NCBI GenBank assembly: GCA_017542695.1
Contig: JAFXWT010000212.1
Coordinates: 1-8,465 of the forward strand
Length of the DNA: 8,465 bases
Direction of reading: 5' to 3'
Source of the DNA: Clostridia bacterium
Lineage (GTDB): Bacteria; Bacillota_A; Clostridia; Oscillospirales; CAG-272
Position 1 is the first letter of the stretch, and each line of letters opens with the position of its first letter. Made by a program: the position numbers and the translations under genes. Shown here in pieces: positions 1 to 6,116 of this stretch. Below the pieces are notes generated by a model. That model searched no databases. It had not been told where the DNA came from and saw only the letters and a list, made by a program, of their open reading frames with translations.

Positions 1-1205
1 ACCTTGAAGAAAACAACATCGGCGAAGCGGGCGTTCAGTTCAAGATGAAGGATTGGGCGTTCAACCGTCAAAGATATTGGGGCGAGCCGATACCGATCGT
101 TCACTGCGATCACTGCGGAATGGTCGGCGTGCCGTACGAGGAGCTGCCGCTCCGCTTGCCGAAGGTCGAAAACTTCGAGCCGGGAACCGACGGCGAAAGC
201 CCGCTCGCGAAGATACCCGAATTCGTCAACTGCAAATGCCCGAAGTGCGGCCGCGACGCGCGCCGCGAAACCGATACAATGCCCCAGTGGGCAGGCTCGT
301 CGTGGTATTTTTTGCGCTATATCGACCCTCACAACGAAAAAGCGCTCGCCGATATCGAAAAACTGAAATATTGGATGCCGGTAGATTGGTACAACGGCGG
401 CATGGAGCACGTCACGCGCCACATGATCTACTCGCGCTTCTGGCATAAGTTCCTGTACGATCTCGGCGTCGTTCCGTGCGACGAGCCGTACGCAAAGCGC
501 ACCGCGCAGGGACTGATCCTCGGTCCCGACGGCGAGAAAATGTCAAAATCCCGCGGCAACGTCGTCGATCCGCTCGACGTCATAAACGAGCACGGCGCGG
601 ACGTTCTCCGCACCTACGTGCTCTTTATGGGCGACTACACCATGGCTGCTCCGTGGTCGGACAGCAGCGTCAGGGGCTGCCGCCGCTTCATCGAGCGCGT
701 GTGGGGACTGCTCTTTATGCAGAAGGACAAGGGAGTGACCGAAAAATTCGAATCCTCATTCCACAAAACAGTCAAGAAAGTCACAAGCGACATCGAAGGG
801 ATGAAGTTCAACACGGCGATCGCCGCAATGATGACTCTCGTCAACGAAATATACGATAACGGTTCGCTGACGACGGACGAGCTCGGCGTTTTCGTGCGCC
901 TGCTGTCGCCGTTCGCACCGCATATCTGCGAGGAGATCTGGGAACGCATCGGCGGAAAGGGACTCTGCTCGCTCGCCGAGTGGCCGGAATACGACGAGTC
1001 GAAAACCGTCGACGCGACAGTCACCGTCGCCGTGCAGATCTCGGGCAAGAGGAAAGGCACGGTGCAGATACCAGCGGGTTCCGATCAGGCGTCGGCGCTC
1101 GCCGCCGTCAAGGGTGACGCGCGCTTCGCGTCGCTCATCGAGGGCAGAGAGATAGTGAAAGAAATATACGTCAAGGACAGAATAGTCAACATCGTTGTAA
1201 AATAA
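1..1205 (+). CDS. leuS: Leucyl-tRNA synthetase, 3' part (5' end outside window)
   Basis: Class I leucyl-tRNA synthetase, which charges tRNA-Leu with leucine in the cytoplasm. The reading frame is open from base 3 and continues off the left edge, so the ATG at 45 is internal. About 400 C-terminal residues are present. Visible in order: the DW-FNRQRYWGEPIPI block of the catalytic core; a CxxC (105-116) with a later CxCxxC (231-248), probably a zinc-binding insertion; the TDTMPQWAGSSWYFLRYIDPHN block typical of Gram-positive LeuRS; the KMSKS ATP-binding loop (537-551) followed by RGN; a helical anticodon-binding region; and the small LeuRS C-terminal domain ending in VNIVVK. The HIGH motif and most of the editing domain lie outside the window. 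No hairpin terminator follows the TAA, so some read-through into yceD is possible. The identification is secure. Confidence 0.97.
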   Translation, partial: LEENNIGEAGVQFKMKDWAFNRQRYWGEPIPIVHCDHCGMVGVPYEELPLRLPKVENFEPGTDGESPLAKIPEFVNCKCPKCGRDARRETDTMPQWAGSSWYFLRYIDPHNEKALADIEKLKYWMPVDWYNGGMEHVTRHMIYSRFWHKFLYDLGVVPCDEPYAKRTAQGLILGPDGEKMSKSRGNVVDPLDVINEHGADVLRTYVLFMGDYTMAAPWSDSSVRGCRRFIERVWGLLFMQKDKGVTEKFESSFHKTVKKVTSDIEGMKFNTAIAAMMTLVNEIYDNGSLTTDELGVFVRLLSPFAPHICEEIWERIGGKGLCSLAEWPEYDESKTVDATVTVAVQISGKRKGTVQIPAGSDQASALAAVKGDARFASLIEGREIVKEIYVKDRIVNIVVK

Positions 1206-1229
1206 TTTGCAAAATAGAAAACTTTGTAC

Positions 1230-1258
1230 TTGACAAATGTGTTTGCTTAATGTATAAT
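1230..1258 (+). promoter_or_regulatory. Consensus sigma-A promoter for yceD-rpmF
   Basis: TTGACA at 1230-1235 and TATAAT at 1253-1258 are separated by exactly 17 bp, a perfect match to the housekeeping (sigma-A/sigma-70) consensus. It lies in the AT-rich gap between leuS and yceD, and transcription would start near 1265. The leader to the yceD ATG is then about 45 nt. This probably drives yceD and rpmF strongly and may continue into the DUF512-der-plsY genes. Confidence 0.88.
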
Positions 1259-1308
1259 ATATCTTGCTGTATTTTGGAGTGATATGAACTTATATGAGGT
1301 AAAAACGA

Positions 1309-1815
1309 ATGATTCTCGACATTCTTCCCGTGTTATGCGGAGAAAAAAGCAAGATATTGTTTGATTTCACCTTTACACCCGATAAGAACGGCGACGTTTG
1401 CCAAACTTTCGGGGATATTGAGTTCGCGTCTCCGATAAGCGTCAGCGGCTATGTCAAAAGCATGGCGGAGTATATGTTCGTTCACGAAGACGTCCGCCTT
1501 GAATATGACACGTGCTGCGCGCGCTGCGCCGAGCCGGTCAAGGGAGCGCTTGAGTTTTCTTTTGAAAAAGACATCGCCACGGACGACGTTTCAAAGGACA
1601 ACGACGATTACGTTTTTACCGACGACAACAAGATCGACCTCGCGGCGCTTGCAGAGGAAGAGCTTATGCTCGAGCTTCCCTCAAAAACACTTTGCAGGGA
1701 GGATTGCGCGGGGCTATGTCCGAAATGCGGCAAAAATCTGAACGAGGGTAAATGCTCGTGCCCCGAGCACGAGGGCGACCCGAGACTTCAGATACTTAAA
1801 TCTTTGCTTAAATAG
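1309..1815 (+). CDS. yceD: DUF177 (YceD-family) protein upstream of L32
   Basis: A 168-residue DUF177/YceD-family protein. The family is conserved next to rpmF in many bacteria and is linked to 23S rRNA or 50S maturation in some organisms, but its biochemical role is not settled. The protein shows a first cysteine pair (CARC, C70 and C73), then an acidic stretch (about 83-105), then the characteristic cysteine-rich C-terminal segment (C129, C133, C137, C140, C149, C151) within CxxDCxGLCPxCGxNLN, ending in DPRLQILKSLL. These cysteines suggest metal binding in this Gram-positive subtype. The ATG at 1309 is chosen because GAGGT (1296-1300) sits 8 nt upstream and the N-terminus fits the family. 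The gene lies 45 bp before rpmF, the usual arrangement. Confidence 0.9.
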   Translation: MILDILPVLCGEKSKILFDFTFTPDKNGDVCQTFGDIEFASPISVSGYVKSMAEYMFVHEDVRLEYDTCCARCAEPVKGALEFSFEKDIATDDVSKDNDDYVFTDDNKIDLAALAEEELMLELPSKTLCREDCAGLCPKCGKNLNEGKCSCPEHEGDPRLQILKSLLK

Positions 1816-1827
1816 TCCCGGAGGGAC
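1815..1827 (+). other. Small hairpin at the yceD stop codon
   Basis: GTCCC (1815-1819) and GGGAC (1823-1827) form a perfect 5-bp stem with a GGA loop, starting at the last base of the yceD TAG. No U-tract follows, so it is not a terminator. It could be a processing or stability element between yceD and rpmF, or chance. A 12-bp palindrome TAAAAGCTTTTA (1839-1850) follows and touches the rpmF Shine-Dalgarno. Confidence 0.4.
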
Positions 1828-1860
1828 AAAACGGAGCATAAAAGCTTTTAGGAGGATATC

Positions 1861-2043
1861 ATGGCAGTACCAAAGAGAAAAGTGTCCAAAGCGAGAAGAG
1901 ATAAAAGACGTTCAAGCGTATGGAAACTCGACCTGCCCGGAATGACAAAGTGCCCCAAATGCGGCGAATACACTCTTTCGCACAGAGTATGCAAGGCATG
2001 CGGAACATACAACGGCAAGGAAATCATCGAACAGGATGCGTAA
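1861..2043 (+). CDS. rpmF: 50S ribosomal protein L32
   Basis: A 60-residue ribosomal protein L32, a component of the large subunit. It has the standard [18 protein letters not shown] basic N-terminus, which in L32 proteins contacts 23S rRNA, followed by a zinc ribbon of two CxxC pairs (C31/C34 and C44/C47). This is the zinc-containing (C+) form. Length is normal for the family. The start is clear: AGGAGG (1850-1855) lies 5 nt before the ATG. It is probably co-transcribed with yceD from the promoter at 1230. The next gene is separated by a strong hairpin, so L32 mRNA may be made in excess over downstream messages. Confidence 0.98.
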   Translation: MAVPKRKVSKARRDKRRSSVWKLDLPGMTKCPKCGEYTLSHRVCKACGTYNGKEIIEQDA

Positions 2044-2047
2044 AATG

Positions 2048-2090
2048 CAATTGGGTAGGTATCAATAAAGGTACCTACCATAATTGTTTT
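2048..2090 (+). terminator. Hairpin after rpmF: likely attenuator or weak terminator
   Basis: GGTAGGTATC (2054-2063) pairs with GGTACCTACC (2070-2079), giving ten pairs including one T-G wobble around an AATAAA loop. An outer CAATT (2048-2052) can pair with AATTG (2082-2086) across a small internal loop. TTTT follows at 2087-2090. The stem is strong but the U-tract short, so partial termination or a 3'-end stabiliser for rpmF mRNA is more likely than full termination. The structure ends just before the ribosome binding site of the next gene. Confidence 0.55.
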
Positions 2091-2101
2091 ATGGGGGAAT
2101 T

Positions 2102-3403
2102 ATGGTAACAGTATCGGGCGTTCTGCGCGGCTCGTTCGCCGACCGTCGCGGGATACGCGCGGGGGACGTGCTTATCTCCGTCAACGGCGAAGAGATACGC
2201 GACGTTCTCGACTACCGCTTTTACATCACCGACAAAAAGCTCTCGCTCGTGCTCTGCCGCGATGGCGAGACTTATACGGCGGAGATCAAAAAAGCCGAAA
2301 GCGCGGACATCGGGCTTGAATTCGAGACTTTTCTGATGGACGAAAAACACACTTGCCGCAACGCGTGCATCTTCTGCTTTATCGACCAGATGCCGAAAGG
2401 GATGCGCGAGACGCTCTATTTCAAGGACGACGACAGCCGCCTCTCTTTTTTGCAGGGCAATTACGTCACGCTGACTAATCTTTACGATGACGACGTCGAA
2501 AGGATAATCAAAATGCACATGTCGCCGATAAACATATCGGTACATACGACCGATCCCGACTTGCGAGTGAAAATGCTCCGCAACAAGCGCGCCGGTGAGG
2601 TGTTGAAATATATGCAGAGGTTCGCCGAAGCGGGAATTGAAATGAACTGCCAGATCGTGCTGTGCAAAGACATTAACGACGGCGAGCAACTGACAAAAAC
2701 GATGCACGACCTCGCCGCGCTCTATCCGCACGTGCCGAGCGTTTCGGTCGTGCCGTTCGGGATGACGAAGTACCGCGAGGGGCTTTGTCACATCGAGCAG
2801 TTTTCGGCGGAGGAGTCAGCCGTGATCGTTCATCAGGTGGAAAAATTCGCCGCCTTGTGCAAAGGTCATTACGGAGAGCCGATATTCTACTGCGGCGACG
2901 AGTTCTATCTCGAAGCGGGGCTTGATATCCCATCGGGAGATTACTACGGCGATTACCGCCAGATCGAAAACGGCGTCGGAATGATCGCCTCGATGAAGGA
3001 CGAGTTCGACGCGGCGATGGGCGACGCGGAGTACAGCGGCGGCAAGCGAGAGATATCGGTCATAACGGGCGTGCTCGCCGGCGATTTTATCGCGGGGCTG
3101 TGCAAAAGAGTCGCCGACCGATTCAAGGACATTATTATACATGTGTATAAAATAGAGAACGACTTTTTTGGGCGCACCGTCACCGTTTCGGGACTTGTGA
3201 CGGGGCGCGACATCGTATCGCAGACGGCGGGCAAGCCGATGGGGGAAGAGATACTCATCCCGTCGTGTATGCTGAAAGCCGACGAGGACGTGTTCCTCGA
3301 CGGAATGACGCTGACCGAACTCGAAGCGTCTCTCGGCGCGCCGATCGTCAAAGTCGAAAACGACGGATACGATCTTCTTAACAATATACTCGGAGGAAAG
3401 TGA
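2102..3403 (+). CDS. PDZ / radical SAM / DUF512 protein, function unknown
   Basis: A 433-residue DUF512-family protein. The N-terminus (about residues 1-70) is a PDZ-like domain with GIRAGDVLISVNGEEIRDVLDYRF. Next comes a radical SAM CxxxCxxC cluster motif (C85, C89, C92) in the family-typical context CRNACIFCFIDQMPKGMR, then the hallmark DDDSRLSFLQGNYVTLTNL stretch. The DUF512 region forms the C-terminal half. The motif implies a 4Fe-4S cluster that cleaves S-adenosylmethionine, but as far as I know the substrate is not established. The ATG at 2102 is preferred over an upstream in-frame TTG at 2084, because GGGGG (2093-2097) precedes it and the PDZ domain begins right there; the TTG lies in the hairpin. 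The stop is one base before der, a Firmicutes linkage suggesting a ribosome-related role (inference). Full length and apparently intact. Confidence 0.9.
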   Translation: MVTVSGVLRGSFADRRGIRAGDVLISVNGEEIRDVLDYRFYITDKKLSLVLCRDGETYTAEIKKAESADIGLEFETFLMDEKHTCRNACIFCFIDQMPKGMRETLYFKDDDSRLSFLQGNYVTLTNLYDDDVERIIKMHMSPINISVHTTDPDLRVKMLRNKRAGEVLKYMQRFAEAGIEMNCQIVLCKDINDGEQLTKTMHDLAALYPHVPSVSVVPFGMTKYREGLCHIEQFSAEESAVIVHQVEKFAALCKGHYGEPIFYCGDEFYLEAGLDIPSGDYYGDYRQIENGVGMIASMKDEFDAAMGDAEYSGGKREISVITGVLAGDFIAGLCKRVADRFKDIIIHVYKIENDFFGRTVTVSGLVTGRDIVSQTAGKPMGEEILIPSCMLKADEDVFLDGMTLTELEASLGAPIVKVENDGYDLLNNILGGK

Positions 3404-3404
3404 A

Positions 3405-4733
3405 ATGGGAAAGACCATCGCGGCTATCGTCGGCAGACCGAACGTCGGCAAGAGCACGCTTTTCAACAAAATAGCGGGGGAGCGCATCTCGATAGTCGAG
3501 GACACTCCCGGCGTTACGCGCGACAGAATTTATTTTGACACGACGTGGAACGGAAAGACGATCACGCTGATCGACACGGGCGGCATCGAGCCGAAAACGG
3601 ACGACGTGATACTTGAAAAAATGAGGACACAGGCGAAGATCGCCATCGAAACGGCGGATGTGATCGTGTTCATGGTAGATATCCACGCGGGACTGACCGC
3701 CGACGACCGTGAGATCGGCACGATGCTGATCAAGAGCGGAAAACCCGTCGTCGTCGCGGTGAACAAGATAGACTCGGTCGGCGATCTGCCGCTTGAATAC
3801 TACGAATTTTACGAGCTTGGCTTTGACGGTGACCCGATCGCGCTTTCGTCCGTTCACGGAACGGGCACGGGCGATCTGCTTGACAAAATTCTCGAAATAG
3901 CGCCTCCCGACGAAACTCCCGTTGATGACGACGATTCGATCAAGGTCGCCGTGATCGGCAAGCCGAACGCGGGGAAGAGCTCGATAGTCAACAAGATACT
4001 CGGCGAGGACAGAATGATCGTCTCCGACATCGCGGGCACGACGCGCGACGCCATTGACACCATGGTCGAAAACGAATACGGCAAGTACACGCTCATCGAC
4101 ACGGCGGGCATCCGCCGTCAGAGCAAGGTGCTCGACAGGGTCGAAAAATTCAGTGTCCTACGTGCAAAATCAGCCGTTGAGCGCGCCGACGTCTGTCTTA
4201 TTATGATCGACGCGACGGAGGGGATAACGGAGCAGGACGAGAAGATCGCGGGGCTTTCTCACGAAGCGGGAAAGGCGGCGATAATCGTCGTCAACAAGTG
4301 GGATCTCATCGAAAAGGAAAACTCGACAACAAAACAGTTCACGGATAAGATCCGCACGGCGCTCTCCTATATGCCGTACGCGCCGATTATTTTCGTTTCG
4401 GCAAAGACGGGGCAGAGAGTGGTCAAGCTGTTCGAGCATATAAACTATGTAAACGAGCAGGCGTCGCTTCGAATTTCGACGGGTATGCTCAACGATGTGC
4501 TCGCCGACGCGACGGCGCGCGTCCAGCCGCCGACGGACAAGGGCAAGCGGCTCAAAATATACTACATCACGCAGACGGCGGTAAAGCCGCCGCAGTTTGT
4601 CATTTTTTGCAACGACGCGGAGCTTTTCCACTTCTCCTATCAGAGATACATCGAAAATTGCCTGCGCGAAACGTTCGGATTCAACGGCACGCCGATAAAG
4701 ATCGTCGTTCGCCAGCGCGGAGATGATAAGTGA
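3405..4733 (+). CDS. der: Ribosome biogenesis GTPase Der (EngA)
   Basis: A 442-residue Der/EngA, an essential GTPase with two tandem G domains that assists late assembly of the 50S subunit. The first G domain has GRPNVGKST (residues 10-18), DTGG (57-60) and NKID (120-123). The second has GKPNAGKSS (185-193), DTAG (232-235) and NKWD (297-300). The last 90 or so residues form the KH-like RNA-binding domain and end in the family-typical GTPIKIVVRQR. Both switch regions keep a TRD motif. Length is normal. GGAGG (3392-3396) sits 8 nt before the ATG and overlaps the end of the DUF512 gene, whose stop lies one base upstream, so translational coupling is likely. plsY follows just as closely. Confidence 0.98.
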   Translation: MGKTIAAIVGRPNVGKSTLFNKIAGERISIVEDTPGVTRDRIYFDTTWNGKTITLIDTGGIEPKTDDVILEKMRTQAKIAIETADVIVFMVDIHAGLTADDREIGTMLIKSGKPVVVAVNKIDSVGDLPLEYYEFYELGFDGDPIALSSVHGTGTGDLLDKILEIAPPDETPVDDDDSIKVAVIGKPNAGKSSIVNKILGEDRMIVSDIAGTTRDAIDTMVENEYGKYTLIDTAGIRRQSKVLDRVEKFSVLRAKSAVERADVCLIMIDATEGITEQDEKIAGLSHEAGKAAIIVVNKWDLIEKENSTTKQFTDKIRTALSYMPYAPIIFVSAKTGQRVVKLFEHINYVNEQASLRISTGMLNDVLADATARVQPPTDKGKRLKIYYITQTAVKPPQFVIFCNDAELFHFSYQRYIENCLRETFGFNGTPIKIVVRQRGDDK

Positions 4734-4734
4734 T

Positions 4735-5439
4735 ATGAAATTTACCGATATACTTACAAACGGACTTATATCGTATTCGGGCAGCACGGTTTCATTCATT
4801 CTCGGCGCGCTCGCCGTAGCCGCCGCATCGTATCTTATCGGAAGCGTCAATTTCGCCGTGATATTCTCGCGCATGAAAGGCGACGACGTCCGCCTTTACG
4901 GAAGCGGAAACGCAGGCGCGACGAACATGATAAGAACTTACGGCAAAAAGATGGGCGTGCTCGTCTTTATATGCGATTTCCTCAAAAGCGCGATGTGCGT
5001 ATTCATCGGGATGCTGTTCATGCCCGCCGACGGCTTCGGATACGTCGCGGCGCTGTTCTGTATGATCGGGCATTCGTTCCCGCTCTATTTCGGCTTCCGC
5101 GGCGGGAAGGGCGTTGCGGTGTGCGTCGGCGCGATGGTCGTTCTGAATCCGCTCGCGGCGATCTTTTCGATAATCGTTTACGCGATGTTTCTGCTTTTCT
5201 CAAAATACGTGTCGCTGTCGTCGATGGCGATGGTCGCCGTTTTCCCGATACTCAATTATTTTTTGCCGTTTTCGCTGTTTTCTCTTCCGCAGGGAGAGAT
5301 GGACGTGCCGTCTTTGATAAACTACGTTTTAAGGATGATGATACCTATTTTATGGGCGATATTCGTCTGCATGACTCACGTCGAGAACATAAAACGGCTG
5401 ATCAAGGGGACTGAACGCAAAGCGGGCGAAAATAAATAA
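4735..5439 (+). CDS. plsY: Acyl-phosphate glycerol-3-phosphate acyltransferase PlsY
   Basis: A 234-residue integral membrane acyltransferase. PlsY transfers an acyl group from acyl-phosphate (made by PlsX) to glycerol-3-phosphate, giving lysophosphatidic acid, the first step of phospholipid synthesis in most bacteria. The family's motifs are visible: GSGNAGATNMIR (from residue 56), GHSFP (112-116) followed by FRGGKGVA (121-128), and a serine-rich loop KYVSLSS (about 155-162). Several hydrophobic segments surround them, consistent with 5-7 membrane helices. About 20 residues precede the usual first helix, a mild extension. Two starts are in frame. ATG 4735 has GGAG (4719-4722) about 12 nt upstream and lies one base past the der stop; ATG 4723 would adjoin that GGAG and overlap der. 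The later one is preferred, not certain. Confidence 0.95.
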   Translation: MKFTDILTNGLISYSGSTVSFILGALAVAAASYLIGSVNFAVIFSRMKGDDVRLYGSGNAGATNMIRTYGKKMGVLVFICDFLKSAMCVFIGMLFMPADGFGYVAALFCMIGHSFPLYFGFRGGKGVAVCVGAMVVLNPLAAIFSIIVYAMFLLFSKYVSLSSMAMVAVFPILNYFLPFSLFSLPQGEMDVPSLINYVLRMMIPILWAIFVCMTHVENIKRLIKGTERKAGENK

Positions 5440-5469
5440 TAAATTTTTTCACTTTTTTTCAAAAAACCC

Positions 5470-5498
5470 TTGAAATTTGTTCAAATAAATGATATCAT
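5470..5498 (+). promoter_or_regulatory. Promoter for rpsT
   Basis: TTGAAA (5470-5475) and TATCAT (5493-5498) are spaced by 17 bp, each matching 5 of 6 bases of the sigma-A consensus. The region is strongly AT-rich compared with flanking genes. A second TATCAT overlaps at 5498-5503. Transcription would start near 5505. Two T-runs just upstream (5444-5449 and 5453-5459) have no convincing stem, so plsY transcripts may also read into rpsT. Confidence 0.72.
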
Positions 5499-5504
5499 AT
5501 CATA

Positions 5505-5585
5505 GTAAAATTCGGAAAGAAGCGTTTTGGCTTACCCTCTCATAAGTCATGGCGCTCCTATCTTACCGTTAAGGAGGTGAACACA
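5505..5585 (+). promoter_or_regulatory. rpsT 5' leader with possible SD/start-codon sequestration
   Basis: An 80-nt untranslated leader precedes rpsT. CTCCT (5555-5559) can pair with AGGAG (5572-5576) inside the Shine-Dalgarno. GGCGCT (5551-5556) can pair with AGTGCC (5585-5590), which includes the GTG start codon, with one G-U pair. AAGC (5520-5523) with GCTT (5530-5533) gives a weaker upstream stem. S20 is known to repress its own translation in Escherichia coli, so an autoregulatory leader is plausible. This reading rests on base-pairing by eye only. Confidence 0.45.
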
Positions 5586-5852
5586 GTGCCTAATATCAAG
5601 TCCGCGAAGAAGCGCGTGCTCGTAAGTGAGAAGAAGGCGGCTCAGAAGAAAATGCTGAAGAGCTCGCTCAAAACAGCTCTCAAGAAATACGAGGCGGCTA
5701 TCGAAGCAAACGACGCAGCCCTCGCTCAGAGTCTGTATAGTGATACTGTAAAGAAAATCGACCAGGCAGTTGCTCACGGTGTTATTCACAAAAACAACGC
5801 AGCAAGAAAAAAGAGCAGATTTACTCTTTTGCTCAACAAGGTCAACGGTTGA
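5586..5852 (+). CDS. rpsT: 30S ribosomal protein S20
   Basis: An 88-residue ribosomal protein S20, which binds 16S rRNA early in 30S assembly. The sequence begins with the universal MPNIKSAKKRV, is lysine- and alanine-rich and helical throughout, and ends with the conserved GVIHKNNAARKKSR block. Length is normal. The start is GTG at 5586, not the GTG at 5577: the latter lies inside the AAGGAGGT ribosome binding site (5571-5578), and the MPNIKS N-terminus requires 5586. Spacing from the Shine-Dalgarno is 7 nt. The gene has its own promoter and terminator, so it appears monocistronic. The non-ATG start with a very strong Shine-Dalgarno recalls the weak start of E. coli rpsT, which takes part in autoregulation. 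Confidence 0.97.
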   Translation: MPNIKSAKKRVLVSEKKAAQKKMLKSSLKTALKKYEAAIEANDAALAQSLYSDTVKKIDQAVAHGVIHKNNAARKKSRFTLLLNKVNG

Positions 5853-5862
5853 TCATAAAAAC

Positions 5863-5899
5863 AAAAGCGTTCTTCTCACCGAACGCTTTTTTGTTTTTT
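5863..5899 (+). terminator. Rho-independent terminator of rpsT
   Basis: AAAAGCGTTC (5863-5872) and GAACGCTTTT (5881-5890) form a perfect 10-bp stem with an 8-nt loop, followed by TTGTTTTTT (5891-5899). It starts 10 bases after the rpsT stop codon. It is a textbook intrinsic terminator. Confidence 0.93.
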
Positions 5900-5902
5900 C
5901 GA

Positions 5903-5960
5903 TCGCCTTCTCCTGACGGAGAAAGCGTCACGGAGAGTTATCGACGTGACGGGTGAGGAA
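5903..5960. repeat. Putative REP-like palindromic intergenic element
   Basis: Two imperfect palindromes lie in tandem. The first is TTCTCC-tgac-GGAGAA (5908-5923), flanked by further complementary bases (CGC at 5904-5906, GCG at 5925-5927). The second is CGTCAC (5926-5931) with GTGACG (5946-5951), followed by GGTGAGG (5952-5958). From memory this resembles dispersed elements seen after genes in gut Clostridia, which carry a CCTTCTCC/GGAGAAGG hairpin and end in GATGAGG. Only one copy is in this window, so repetitiveness is not shown here. Confidence 0.5.
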
Positions 5961-5980
5961 ATAACGTGATATTATCTCCA

Positions 5981-6000
5981 CGCCCCGCGCGGCCGGGGTG
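5981..6000. other. GC-rich hairpin between rpsT and the GH31 gene
   Basis: CGCCCCG (5981-5987) pairs with CGGGGTG (5994-6000), seven pairs including one G-U, around a CGCGGC loop. No U-tract follows on either strand, so it is not an intrinsic terminator. It may be part of the same intergenic repeat unit as the palindromes just upstream. No gene was found in 5900-6053. Confidence 0.5.
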
Positions 6001-6053
6001 CGAACACACTGCGCTGACGGCGCCGAAAATATTCTTTATCTATCAATTCCTCG

Positions 6054-6082
6054 TTGACAAAATACGCGCCTTATGATAAAAT
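6054..6082 (+). promoter_or_regulatory. Promoter for the GH31 gene
   Basis: TTGACA (6054-6059) is a perfect -35 box. TAAAAT (6077-6082) follows after 17 bp and matches 5 of 6 bases of the -10 consensus, with a TGA extended -10 element (6074-6076). Transcription would start near 6089, giving a leader of about 28 nt. Confidence 0.85.
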
Positions 6083-6087
6083 CATAA
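6071..6087. promoter_or_regulatory. Palindromic candidate operator over the GH31 -10 box
   Basis: TTATGAT-AAA-ATCATAA is a perfect 7-bp inverted repeat with a 3-bp centre. It covers the whole -10 box and would block RNA polymerase if bound. The size and symmetry suit a dimeric repressor, for example of a sugar-responsive family, but no regulator gene is in the window and the motif does not match an operator I can name. AT-richness makes chance possible. Confidence 0.5.
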
Positions 6088-6116
6088 ATGTATTACAATT
6101 ATATTCGGAGGACATT

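Noticed and set aside
2084..2101. TTG start for the DUF512 gene
   Set aside because: It falls within the rpmF-downstream hairpin, has no ribosome binding site, and adds six residues before the PDZ domain that the ATG at 2102 already begins.
4723..4734. Earlier ATG for plsY overlapping der
   Set aside because: The only Shine-Dalgarno-like GGAG directly abuts this ATG, leaving no spacing. The ATG at 4735 fits better, although the earlier one is not fully excluded.
5440..5469. T-runs after plsY as an intrinsic terminator
   Set aside because: There are six- and seven-base T tracts, but only a very weak A/T stem could form upstream, so a functional terminator is not supported.
5577..5585. Upstream GTG as the rpsT start
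   Set aside because: It lies inside the AAGGAGGT Shine-Dalgarno and would add three residues before the conserved MPNIKS N-terminus.
5900..6053. Small gene or known riboswitch between rpsT and GH31
   Set aside because: No frame has a ribosome binding site with a sensible protein, and the folds do not match a riboswitch or T-box that I recognise. A repeat-like element is the better reading.
6054..6116. In-frame TTG extension of the GH31 gene
   Set aside because: The TTG is the first three bases of the TTGACA -35 box, and the -10 box and likely transcription start lie inside the would-be extension. The ATG at 6117 has a proper ribosome binding site.
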